This document shows positions 21,960 through 31,668 of a DNA stretch of 64,000 nucleotides, piece by piece; position 1 is the stretch's first letter, and every line of letters starts with the position of its first letter. The translations under genes and the position numbers were made by a program. Source of the DNA: Mermis nigrescens. Taxonomy: Eukaryota > Nematoda > Enoplea > Mermithida > Mermithidae. The notes beneath the pieces are model-generated. The model was not told the origin of the DNA and made no database searches. It saw only the letters and a list, made by a program, of their open reading frames with translations. The stretch lies in assembly GCA_036768485.1 (NCBI GenBank), contig JAVLUZ010000153.1, forward strand, positions 279,251 to 343,250. The letters run 5' to 3'.

Positions 21960-23770
21960 ACTACTGAATTCCTAGTCGGTGCAAGTGGTCCCACCGAATG
22001 ACAACAAAAACGCTTTTCCGCACACCACAAACGGATTTGCGGGAATATTTTTGGTTTTTTTTCGAGAAAAGTTTGCAAATGGGCAAAGCATAAATTCTGG
22101 GAAGGCTTTGGAGGTCCAAAATTTTTCTAAGTTTAAAAATGGCCCAATCAAAATTTCCTACTACTTCAAACGGACCGAAAAATTGATAATAAGGACAGAA
22201 AAATATAATTTTTCGACATTTATCCGTCGAATTAACAAAATCATTTTTTTTTGGAAATCCAATTCTCACAGGGTGTTCCAAATTCTGGAGAGGTTGTTTT
22301 GGACCTTGATAGTGTCTTGTATTCTGGGGGTCCAGCCAGCCCTTCACTCCCGCCTACACGTATAAAACACCCGTGCATAACATTCTCTACTCTCCGCCAC
22401 TGATGTGCAAATGACTGCATGCATATTGCGTAACTACAATTGAATATGCTACGTGAATGTAGATAGTGTATCTACACGTGCCGTTACTTGTACGGCCTTT
22501 GCGCACCTTAGTGCGCCAATTCCGACCATCCGGTCTGTTGTTTCCACTTTGGCGATCCAGCCATATTTTCAGATCATCGATAGTACGACATGCGGAGGCA
22601 TTCCGACCACGCAGTGTCAATTGGTTGGACTCTTGTCGCTATGTGTCGCGAGGGTTACAAAGATGCGACCTTTTACTGTGGAACCCCCTACAAGTCCCCT
22701 ATCAATTTTTATAATTAAAACATAGGCGACATGACCGCTATTCACGTTGAGCCTGTGTGGAGACCCGAAAAATCTATGTGCAAGCAGCACCCATTTTTGT
22801 TATAAACACATTATACAATATTTTCTTCTTATATTACTGTAGGCCATTCCCCCTACGATTATTAGTCTGATTAGTGCGAGTTGGTGGCAGATTAGCCTTT
22901 GCGTTTTTCGGCGTGTCGTTTCCGACTATATCCGCGCCATTGCCTGTACATATTGGTTTGATTTGGTAAAAGCTAGAAAATTAGCTGTCTAGAGGTGCAT
23001 TATACCGCAGGCAGTTAAGGATTGGGAATTGGCCGGCCTCGACTTAAATAATTGCCGGATTCTATTGGGTAAAACCTTTTATTTATCATTTCGTTCAAAA
23101 TTCATAATTCCTTTTTCGAACCAAAAACCTATAAAAATTATTACATAATTTTTATAGTGGATGACAGCCCGGATAAGAGCTCTTTGTTGTTGTGATTTAA
23201 GTACAGAGTGCTATTGGAACCGGAATGTCAAAAGTAGTTTCGCCATAGGTAATCTGGTGCGAAACCTTTTCAATTCTTCTCGCGAAAATTATTCTTTTGG
23301 TCTAAAAAGGTCCAAGGACCTAGGGCGAATACCGGGGTTATCTAATTACTCCTGTGTTAGGAACCGCGGTCGGATTTCCCTTCCCATAATTGGAAAAGTG
23401 TAGGTGAATTGCCGCAGTTTCCTATCCAGCGCTAGTTGTAGCAAAGGTACTTAGGTAAGCCCCGAAGCTACTTATTGGGGTTCGTTGCTTTGGTAGTTGT
23501 TGTGTGTTGGGTATCTTCCCCGACGGCGTGCTGTCGGTTTAGTTATCCGTACATACTTCAAGTACTTAATCAGCAAACTCGTTTGAGCGCGCTAAGACAA
23601 CTCCAAGGTAACTAAAGCCCCAAAAGTTAAATGAAGACAAATTTCTTACACATTAGTACAGGATACATCATTCCGTTCGTCAAACTCTGAATAAGGGTCC
23701 TCTGTTGATCATCTAAATTCTTGCATCAGCCGGTATGATCCAGACATGCACGTTGGGAAGGATGGGTGGG
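21960..23770. other. Unassigned stretch
   Basis: No gene was recognised. 22000-22360 looks like an old repeat (AAAATGGCCCAATC and similar MITE vocabulary). 22830-23560 is less AT-rich and not repeated elsewhere in the window, but no frame or RNA family could be matched. Confidence 0.3.
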
Positions 23771-23779
23771 AGTTGGGGT

Positions 23780-24034
23780 CATACTCTGGGCGTGGGGGGA
23801 GGGTTTGGGGTATGCACCCCCCAGAAACCAAAATACCCTCCCAGAAAGCGAAATACCCCACCCACAGAAATCGATTTTTGAAATTTTTTTCGCAATTTTT
23901 GGATGCCAATGGAAATTGCTCGATGGAAAACGTTGAAAATAATGTTTTCTTCGCCATACTACCATTTTTGAGGCCATTGTTTGACCTTTGAAAAAATCTT
24001 GCACCCCCCAGAGCTTTGGTGCCGCCCACCTATG
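23780..24034 (-). mobile_element. hAT-like MITE-1, copy E
   Basis: The ends are CATACTCTGGGC and GCCCACCTATG. The flanks GTTGGGGT (23772-23779) and ATTGGGGT (24035-24042) differ at one base. Confidence 0.9.
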
Positions 24035-24352
24035 ATTGGGGTCTAGGACCCCAGAATAGAAACATGTGAAATTTTCTAGGGAAAATGAGGCAAAATGAAG
24101 ACCAAAAACGGATGAAAATCGAAAAATTTCTTCAAACGTGCTTAAATTGACCAAAAACTGTTTAAGAACATATGTAGTGTCCAATAGCCAACAAAAATTG
24201 TCGGTTCGTCACTACGAATCGGTGTTGTTTCACCTGCATATTAATTTGCTTATACAAGGTGGCACAAAAAAAAGAACCGTACTTCGATCCAAATAACTTC
24301 TGTGATACTTAACTGATTTTAAGGCGGTTTGCTTTCTTTAAGAGCCTACGAC

Positions 24353-24549
24353 CGTAGGTTGGCAGCATCGAGATTCTGAGGGGCATGCAAGATTTTTCAA
24401 AGCTCAAAAAATGGTCTTAAAATAGTGGTATGGCGAAAAAATATCATTTTTCAACGTTTCTCATCAAGCACTATCGATTGGCTGTTATGTGAGGGTTATC
24501 GAACTTCTGGGGGGTGCGCATACCACCAAACCTCCTACGCCCACGTGTG
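24353..24549 (+). mobile_element. hAT-like MITE-1, copy F (internally deleted)
   Basis: The ends are CGTAGGTTGGC and GCCCACGTGTG. A perfect 8-bp duplication CCTACGAC is at 24345-24352 and 24550-24557. At 197 bp it lacks about 60 bp after the GCACTATC core. Confidence 0.92.
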
Positions 24550-24612
24550 CCTACGACCTCTGCAACAAATTCGTAAATTCGTAATGCTGTTTTAGTTGTT
24601 GTTACTTAACAC

Positions 24613-24853
24613 TATAATCTATTTCACGAAACCTTGTGCGTGGAAATCAATTTACAGCGATCTAGCGAGCAGTAACAAAAGTGGTTTTTAGGCAGCCTAC
24701 TGTAATACAATTTTGCATAGTAAAACGTCAAATGCTTACTAATTGCTATGCACAGTATCGTGATTTGTGTTTCAGTTTAAACCACTTTTGTAGTCGATTT
24801 ACGTTGCCTTGAGAATTGTGATCCATGCAGACGGTTTCATGATGCTGACTATA
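24613..24853. mobile_element. Tc-like MITE, 241 bp
   Basis: The left end TATAATCTATTTCACGAAAC and the right end GTTTCATGATGCTGACTATA carry the shared outer motif with decay. The inner inverted blocks AACAAAAGTGGTTT and AAACCACTTTTGT are nearly perfect. Confidence 0.65.
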
Positions 24854-25409
24854 TGTAGGTTAAACAGAGGTCGTTTTTTCTAGTGCAGATTGAATGTACA
24901 AAATACTACGAATCTTTGCGAAATCATAACTTCTTAAGAACAAAAGCTAATTAGATGCGCTTTGTTTAATTGGGACCCATATTATTCTCGTATGAAGATT
25001 GTAGGATATTTGTTATAAAATGTGTTGTTCCAATGATACACGCAATTTAACAAAAGTCGTTTTTTGAGTCTTGAAACTATCTGCCAGAAACATTATTAGT
25101 CCTTTCTTGCCCTGTAACTTTACAATTCTAACGACAATTTATCAATACTAAAGTCCTTTCATTTAGCTGTTACTCAACTTGTAATTTATTTTATGAAATC
25201 GCAGGTTGCTGCAAAATAATTGATTTGTAAACAAAAGTTGCATGTTTTGCGAATGGCTTGCAAATTAAAAATTTTTGAACTATGAACTTTGCAACCCATG
25301 ATAAAAAAGCAGTTATGTCGCACAGACTTGAACCAATCAATACAAAAATGAATAAATAGTAAAAAAAAATCGTTTTTGCATTAAAAACGCGCCGCATTTA
25401 ATTTGCCTT

Positions 25410-27119
25410 CAGGGCCGTGCTTAGAGGTTTAGCGGCCCTGGGCGTAACTTATTTTGGCGGCCCCCATAATTTTTAAAACTGGTAATATAGGCATCATAAT
25501 TATCACTTATGTATATCCTTTACATATGTACCTATATGATCGCAGTTAGCATCTTACTGTAAATTTACTAACAAAATATATTATTTTTAGTAGGTATCGT
25601 ATGTTTTTTTCTCAAATAATTTACCTATTTCGTGAATGATGACGTGCTTTATTACAAAATAATTTGCCTAGCTTTCTGAGCGGCAAGCTGGTCAATCAAT
25701 TGAAAAAATCTAACGAAGGTGATAAATCCTTTTCAATTGAAATAATCGCTAGTGCACTTAGACGAGAATCAGTCATAGTTGACCACAAATATGTCTTTAT
25801 TAATTTCAGTTCCGAGAAGGAACGTTCTGCTGAGCCACAGCAATAGGTATTTTAAGTAAAATTCTGAAATCAATTATAAGGTTCGGGAAAACATCCTGGA
25901 AGTCATTTGAAAGATATTTAAGAGTAGCTAGTGGCGAAGTTAATTCATTTGGACTTGATCGAGCAAGAACTTTTAGCTCAGTGTACATGTCTGGTCCATG
26001 TGCATGACTTGAGCGATTCATCATCTTCCCATGTTTTTAAAGCTGGTATTCGTGGGTAGTGCTCAATGAGAAACCTTGAAAACGGTATTTCCTTAGCCAT
26101 ACCATCATTTTTAAGACCATTTTTCGACCTCTAGAAAAACCTTGCACCTACCCTCCCGGGATTTTGTTGCTGCCCACATATGCTGCGGGGGTCTTAGGTG
26201 GCGCGGTCAAGCGTTCCCTGCGGGGTCCGGAACACAGTCCCTACAAATTTTGTAAAAAAGCATTTTAATGTCAAATAATAACGTTAAAATTTTCGCAAAA
26301 ACGGCCGAATTTTCGGCCCTGAATAAAGCCCAAAAGCAGTCAAAATTGATCAACTCTTAGATCTCACAAAACTTCTGAGCTGAAATGCGTTTTTCGACCT
26401 CTGCTAATTACATAGCGCAGCAACGGGTCGCTGCCAATAAGATATAGAAAAATGTATAAATTGAAGTTTTTGTTCTTTCCCTTTTCAGGCCCATTTGTGA
26501 CTTTCTTATTAAGAAGATGCAGTCAGAAAACAGGAAATGCACCAAAACATAAGAAAATTTGGCCATTTCTTTCATTTAAAATAGGATTGTGTCCTTGTAA
26601 AGAAAGAGAAAAAGCAAAGAATATACAAACTGGTACAAAATGAGTTTTCGCACTTTTAGTTTTATGCTTAACAAGCATGCGCACTTTCATTCAATGAACA
26701 AATAGTGCATTAAATTACTAGTGATGTGAAGTGCTAGATTATTTCAGCTGATACAAGCTTTTGAATCCATTTGATCCATGGCTCGGTGCAAAGCGCCGGA
26801 AAATTTGACTTTTAGCCTTTTCGAACTCAATTTTCTGAACACACATTATTGCAACAGAAAAATCAACAATATGTCTGAAAAATGAATACAAGTATAGCTC
26901 AGTCAACGTTCTCTTAAAAATGCAAGTAAAGATTTTTAACTGACTGGGTTTGCATTAGAACGTCGAAAAAATCGATCCTTTTGAACGTATGTATCGAATT
27001 ATTGTAAGAGGGCCGCCAAAAAATGAATTCTATACGGCATGTACTACAACTTTTTTAGCGGCCCATAATTTTAGCGGCCCTGTGCGGCCGCACAGTTCCG
27101 CACCCCAGGTACGGCTATC
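25410..27119. mobile_element. hAT-like element, 1.7 kb, nested
   Basis: The left end CAGGGCCGTGCTTAGAGG and inverse right end GATAGCCGTACCTGGGG are imperfect terminal repeats. A perfect 8-bp duplication TTTGCCTT is at 25402-25409 and 27120-27127. AGCGGCCC motifs near both ends (25431, 27056, 27073) are subterminal repeats. It contains a partial MITE-1 (26050-26182) and other debris; no transposase was recognised. Confidence 0.8.
26050..26182 (-). mobile_element. hAT-like MITE-1, copy G (partial)
   Basis: Has TAGTGCTCAATGAGAAAC, the CCATACCATCATTTTTAAG block and the end GCCCACATATG; the other end is lost. Confidence 0.75.
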
Positions 27120-27336
27120 TTTGCCTTCCTTGCTAAGAAGTTATGCCCTTTCAAAGAATTAAAATGCCAGAAAAACGACTTCTTCTTAACCTATTGTAAA
27201 GTAAAAACAGCTAAAACAACAAATATAGAACTTTTCAAAGTAGTTACAAGGTCATAGGTCTCGAATACAGGAAATTGCATCAAAAAGTGTCAGAGAAGTT
27301 AAAAGGACTGATATGCGTTCGTTTTTAGCCACCCTG

Positions 27337-28133
27337 TACATATGTCATGAACAAGATCACTCAGTTTCGTGATCTTTAGCCAAAATCCGACGTGCACACT
27401 CGCAAGCAAACTTCCATAGGCCCTGCCCTTCATTTTTATATACAATTTTACACATTCGTTCCATACATATATAAGTACTCTGCGTTTCTTATAATTATTT
27501 CACTTAATTGATAACTTTTCTAGAGTCTGACAAACTTCGCTTGCAAGGCCAAGTCGTAGCAGTTGCTCTAAAAGTTGCGTTGATATTGAAATTAAAACTA
27601 CATCTGCTTCTGTATTAATAAGGCGCCGCAGAAAGTGGGATAATAATTCAGACAGATATTTGATTTAGCCTCATACATACATAGCTAGAAAATTTCAGAG
27701 GGTAAGCAGTAGCACCAAAAGTAATTGTCATGATTGTTTTCTTTAAATTCGCTGGGTTTACATGCAAAAATAACACTTTTCTCAAGTAGAAAGTAGAAAA
27801 AAACCTCTCAAAAACTCGAGAGTGGAAGTGAACGACATTTGGCTCAAAATCTATTTATGACCAAAAAATTTATGCCTACGGTCAAAAATGGCAGGAAAGC
27901 GCGTAAATATCATACATTTCAGCTTATTTTCCGTGAAACAAAAAATTCTGCGGGAACAGCGAAAATTGAAAAATTTAGACTTCGCAAACCGTACGCTTGG
28001 CGATTCGCAGAGAAAATCGAGTTCAAGACAAGTTTATTTGAAATTATTAGTAAACTTTCCACCACGTCGTTTTCAATATGCAATGAATAATATTGAGGTT
28101 TTTAAACTTTCTTGAATGAACTAGAAAAGATTC
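27337..28133. other. AT-rich stretch without recognisable features
   Basis: Overlapping ORFs near 27840-28115 have no recognised homology. No repeat boundary was seen. Confidence 0.35.
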
Positions 28134-29621
28134 AGAACATGAGCACACATGATCTTGGGGGGTTTTCACCCCCGAGAAAAATTTTCACCCCTCCCCTATT
28201 TTTTCACCTACCCCAGAATTAGCGATTTTAAGAAAGTTCCTATAAATTTTCTAGAAGTTTGTCGAAAATATGCTTCTTTTAAGCATTTTTAGCCATCTAT
28301 TCGCTCAAAAGTGCGAAATTTTCGGCGCTTCGCGCCATTATCACTCATGTTTTGAATATATTTTGTTCAATTTGTTCCGACTTTTTTGATTTTTTTTTCG
28401 AAATTTTTTATGTTTTTTATGCTCTAGGAAAATAGAAGCATCGTCGCAAACGCTGAAAAACGATGTTTTTGACGCGTACCAACCATTTTGGAAAAAAGGC
28501 AATTTATAATCTCACATTCCACCAGAATTCTCATGCTGTGCATGTATGAACATGAGACGTAGCTCATTAGAAAGAACAATATATTTTCTAGTAATTCAGT
28601 GGAAAAAATTGAAATACATACATCAGAAACTATGAAAATAATTCCTGAAAACATCAAAAGCTACAGTATGACAGCCTTTCTGGCGGCCATATTGAAAAAA
28701 CTGGAATTCTTTACTAAATCAGACAAATAGGGTATCATCATTCGAAAAGCTTTTTTGGGCTTTTTAAAATGTGCTTAGACATTGAAAAATATGAAAGTAG
28801 CGCTAGTAAAGCGTACACCTTATGGGGAGCCATATCGAAAACAAAATTAAATTTATATTGCAGGACAGACTATTCAGAAACACGAAAAACAAAAAGAATT
28901 TAAATTTAAAACACAAAAATATCTAACTATTTTGCTGTTTTTCAAAATATGAAACAAAACCTGTATATTGTAATGACCATGCAAAGTTGGAGTACTTTTT
29001 AGATCCTAGCATACTGTAGACATAATCTAGCATAACTTTTTTGGCAACAAATTTCATTTTAAAATTATCTACCTAGAACACTTCATTTCATTGAAATCCA
29101 TCAAGTAGTTCTTGTGTTATTCTCAAAAATAGCCGTTTCACTCAACAGCATTATTCGATGGTGAAGAGGTATATACTTGCTTTGGCCCGCGGCGATACTG
29201 TTATTGTGTGGTATAATATAATTTGTATTACTTTTTATGAAAGCTCGATGAATGATGCACCAATTTTTTCAGTTTGTGTGAAAACGGCGTGATTCGAATC
29301 TGAAAATTCTGATATAAGAGGTTTCGACCATCCTGGGCGTTCCAGTTTTTCATTATGGCCGCCAGGAAGTCTTTTTTTCAATATGACCGCCAGGAATGTC
29401 TAAGCACATTTTAAAAAGCCCAAAAAAGCTCTTTCGAATGATACCCTATTTGTCTAGTAAAGAATTCCAGTTTTTCAACATGGCCGCCAGGAAGGCTGTC
29501 ATACTATAACTTTTGATGTTCTCAGGAATTATTTTCAATTTTTCTGATGTATTTTCAATGTTTTCCACTGAATAGCTAGAAAATTTATTGTTCTTTCTAA
29601 TGAGCTACGTCTCATGTTCTT
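28134..29621. mobile_element. Inverted-repeat transposon with ~230-bp arms
   Basis: The left arm (AGAACATGAG, interrupted, then ACGTAGCTCATTAGAAAGAA) runs to about 28790. The right arm (29393-29621) is its inverse, ending TTCTTTCTAATGAGCTACGT. Shared blocks include CAGTGGAAAA, ATTATTTTCA, GACAGCC, GGCGGCCAT and ATAGGGTATCATTCGAAAG-like segments. The central ~600 bp has no coding signal. A MITE-2 sits about 10 bp inside its left end. Confidence 0.75.
28144..28548 (+). mobile_element. hAT-like MITE-2, reference copy
   Basis: The ends are CACACATGATC and GCTGTGCATGTATG. A perfect 8-bp duplication AACATGAG is at 28136-28143 and 28549-28556. It contains the GC hairpin at 28323-28336. Related copies are at 6790 and 60174. 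Confidence 0.9.
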
Positions 29622-29790
29622 TACCCCCCGAAACCAAAATACTCCCCCCAAAAAAAAACCAAGATACCCACAGATTTCAATTTTGATTTTTTTGTTTTTT
29701 TCGCAATTTTTTGATGCCAATGGATAGTGCTCGATGAGAAACATTGAAAAATGGTGTTTTTCGCCATACTACCATTTTTAAGGCTACAGC
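29622..29790 (-). mobile_element. hAT-like MITE-1, copy H (partial)
   Basis: Has CCGAAACCAAAATACTCCCC, TTTTTTGATGCCAATGGATAG and GCTCGATGAGAAACATTG, but neither terminal repeat. Confidence 0.75.
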
Positions 29791-29989
29791 TTCTGTTCAT
29801 ACATTTGTTACAATTTCAGAGTAATACTTAACTGAGAATGGGATACAAATTTAAAAATCATAATAAAGGAACAGGAAAAACGTATAGATTAATTCAAAGT
29901 GCAATAGAAATAGAGGACATTAAAAACTTGGTTAGTTAAAAATTCTGTAGATCATGTTGTCGTGTAAATTCAATCCCTCACGATCAGAC

Positions 29990-30269
29990 ATGCACATGGG
30001 GGAAAAGCTGGATGGCGCAACCATGCACAGCATAGCCGAGCTGGGGGGTCAGCCTGTCCGGGGCTGGGGTGTCATGAAATGAGCTTTTTGGTGCCAAAAT
30101 GACCTAAAAAACTGGTATACGCACTAAATAGCGTTAATACTACATTATTACACAGTTTCCGATCAATTTGAAGCATTTTTGAAAACAATTTTCAAGTTTC
30201 ATACATTTTGGCCTTCAATTTGCCTTATTTTCCGGAGAAAATTTCAAATGTTTCCATTATGATGGGGGT
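29990..30269 (+). repeat. Dispersed repeat related to MITE-5 (ATGCACATGGGGG)
   Basis: Begins CAGACATGCACATGGGGG and includes a GGGGGTCAGCC motif, a TTGGCCTTCAATTTGCC block and GTTTCCATTATGATGG. Similar pieces lie at 24045-24145, 26205-26440, 34430-34900 and 38360-38635. The bounded relative is 54682-55095. Confidence 0.5.
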
Positions 30270-30277
30270 CTTTAGAC

Positions 30278-30535
30278 CATACGTGGGCAGCAAGAAAATT
30301 TGGGGGGGGGGGTGCAAGATTTTTGAAGGTGAAAAATGGCCTTAAAAATGGTGGTATGGCGATAAAAACACCATTTTTCGACGTTTTCATCAAGCACTAT
30401 CCATTGGCATCAAAAAATTGCGAAAAAAACGAAAAAAATTTTCAAAAATTGAATTCTGGGGGGGGGTATTTTGATTTCGGGGGGTATTTTGTTTGGGGGG
30501 CATACCCCCCAAATCCCCCCCCACGCCCAGGTGTG
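30278..30535 (+). mobile_element. hAT-like MITE-1, copy I
   Basis: The ends are CATACGTGGGC and GCCCAGGTGTG. The flanks CTTTAGAC (30270-30277) and CTCTAGAC (30536-30543) differ at one base. It is immediately followed by copy J. Confidence 0.93.
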
Positions 30536-30543
30536 CTCTAGAC

Positions 30544-30796
30544 CATACCTGGGCGTGGGGTTTGGGGCGTATGCACCCCCAGAAACTAAAATACCCACAG
30601 CAACCGAAATACTCCTTCCAGATTAAATTTTTGAAATTTTTGTTTTTTCACTGAATTTTTTGATGCTACTAGATAGTGCTCGATGAGAAACGTTGAAAAA
30701 ATGCTGTTTTTTCGCCATACCACCATTTTTAAGGCCATTTTTTGACCTTTGAAAAAATCTTGCACCCCTCTAGAATTTTAATGCCGCCCACCTATG
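30544..30796 (-). mobile_element. hAT-like MITE-1, copy J
   Basis: The ends are CATACCTGGGC and GCCCACCTATG. A perfect 8-bp duplication CTCTAGAC is at 30536-30543 and 30797-30804. The left duplication is shared with copy I, so one inserted into the target duplication of the other. Confidence 0.94.
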
Positions 30797-30804
30797 CTCT
30801 AGAC

Positions 30805-31512
30805 CCCTCAAACCCCCACGTGCAGTCTGGTCTAAACTTCAGCAAAATAAAAGCTTAAAGTGGACGTAAATTAAAAATTTCCCGTTGATTGCTTGAAATT
30901 AGCCAGAAACTATGGATTAGCATATATTTTGCGATATTTTAACATTAGGTCATTTTGGCTTAAAAAGCTCTTTCCTGTGAGCTAAAATCAATCAAGTAAG
31001 ACAACTTCACAAGTAAAGAGATAGGTTAATCGAAGCTGATTTTAAATTTTATTTAATTACATTCTGTACAGCAGTTAAAATTTGATGCAAAAACATGACT
31101 GATTTGGCGCAAAATTTGGTGCAAAAGATTCACACGATTTGGTGCAAAGTTTGTTGCCAACTTCAATGCAAAAAAATCCGTCGGTACATAATTCGTGAGT
31201 TTTACTCAAACAATAACTTTTTAAACGCAATTAGACTGCATATCTCGATATTTTCGGAGAAACAATCGATTAAGAGCAATTTGTGCCGCGGAAACGAATT
31301 TTCCACCTTCACTGAAACTAAAAGAAACATAAAGTCTTAATTCGAATGTCTGGATTTATTTCTGCGACAAGAATTTCAACATGGGGTTTTGGCCTACGCT
31401 AGAAGTAAACTTTTCACGAGTGTGAATCCAGCCAAGCACTTCGATACCGTACCGAGAAAAATAGTATAAAGTTGGAGCAGTGGCACGGCACTGCTAAAAG
31501 TGTCGCTTTCTT
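30805..31512. other. AT-rich stretch without recognisable features
   Basis: Nothing supportable; GATTTGGTGCAAAGTT-type short repeats occur near 31100-31150 and again near 31900. Confidence 0.35.
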
Positions 31513-31536
31513 TCACACACACACACACGCATACAT

Positions 31537-31594
<58 letters not shown>

Positions 31595-31607
31595 ACACAC
31601 ACACACA

Positions 31608-31666
<59 letters not shown>
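31513..31666. repeat. (AC)n microsatellite
   Basis: About 150 bp of AC dinucleotides with scattered T interruptions. The His-Thr and Val-Cys ORFs across it are artefacts. Confidence 0.98.

Positions 31667-31668
<2 letters not shown>

Larger units (their letters stand above)
24255..27336. mobile_element. Mariner-like element (CARGGTGGC ends), nest host
   Basis: The left end TA-CAAGGTGGCACAAAAA and the right end TTTTTAGCCACCCTG-TA are inverted and sit between TA dinucleotides, as expected for Tc1/mariner. The span of 3.08 kb includes a MITE-1 (24353-24549), a Tc-like MITE (24613-24853) and a hAT (25410-27119), leaving about 0.9 kb of its own sequence. No transposase catalytic motif was found. 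Confidence 0.6.

Noticed and set aside
22830..23560. Less AT-rich block as a possible rRNA or structural RNA
   Set aside because: No conserved rRNA or snRNA motif could be matched.
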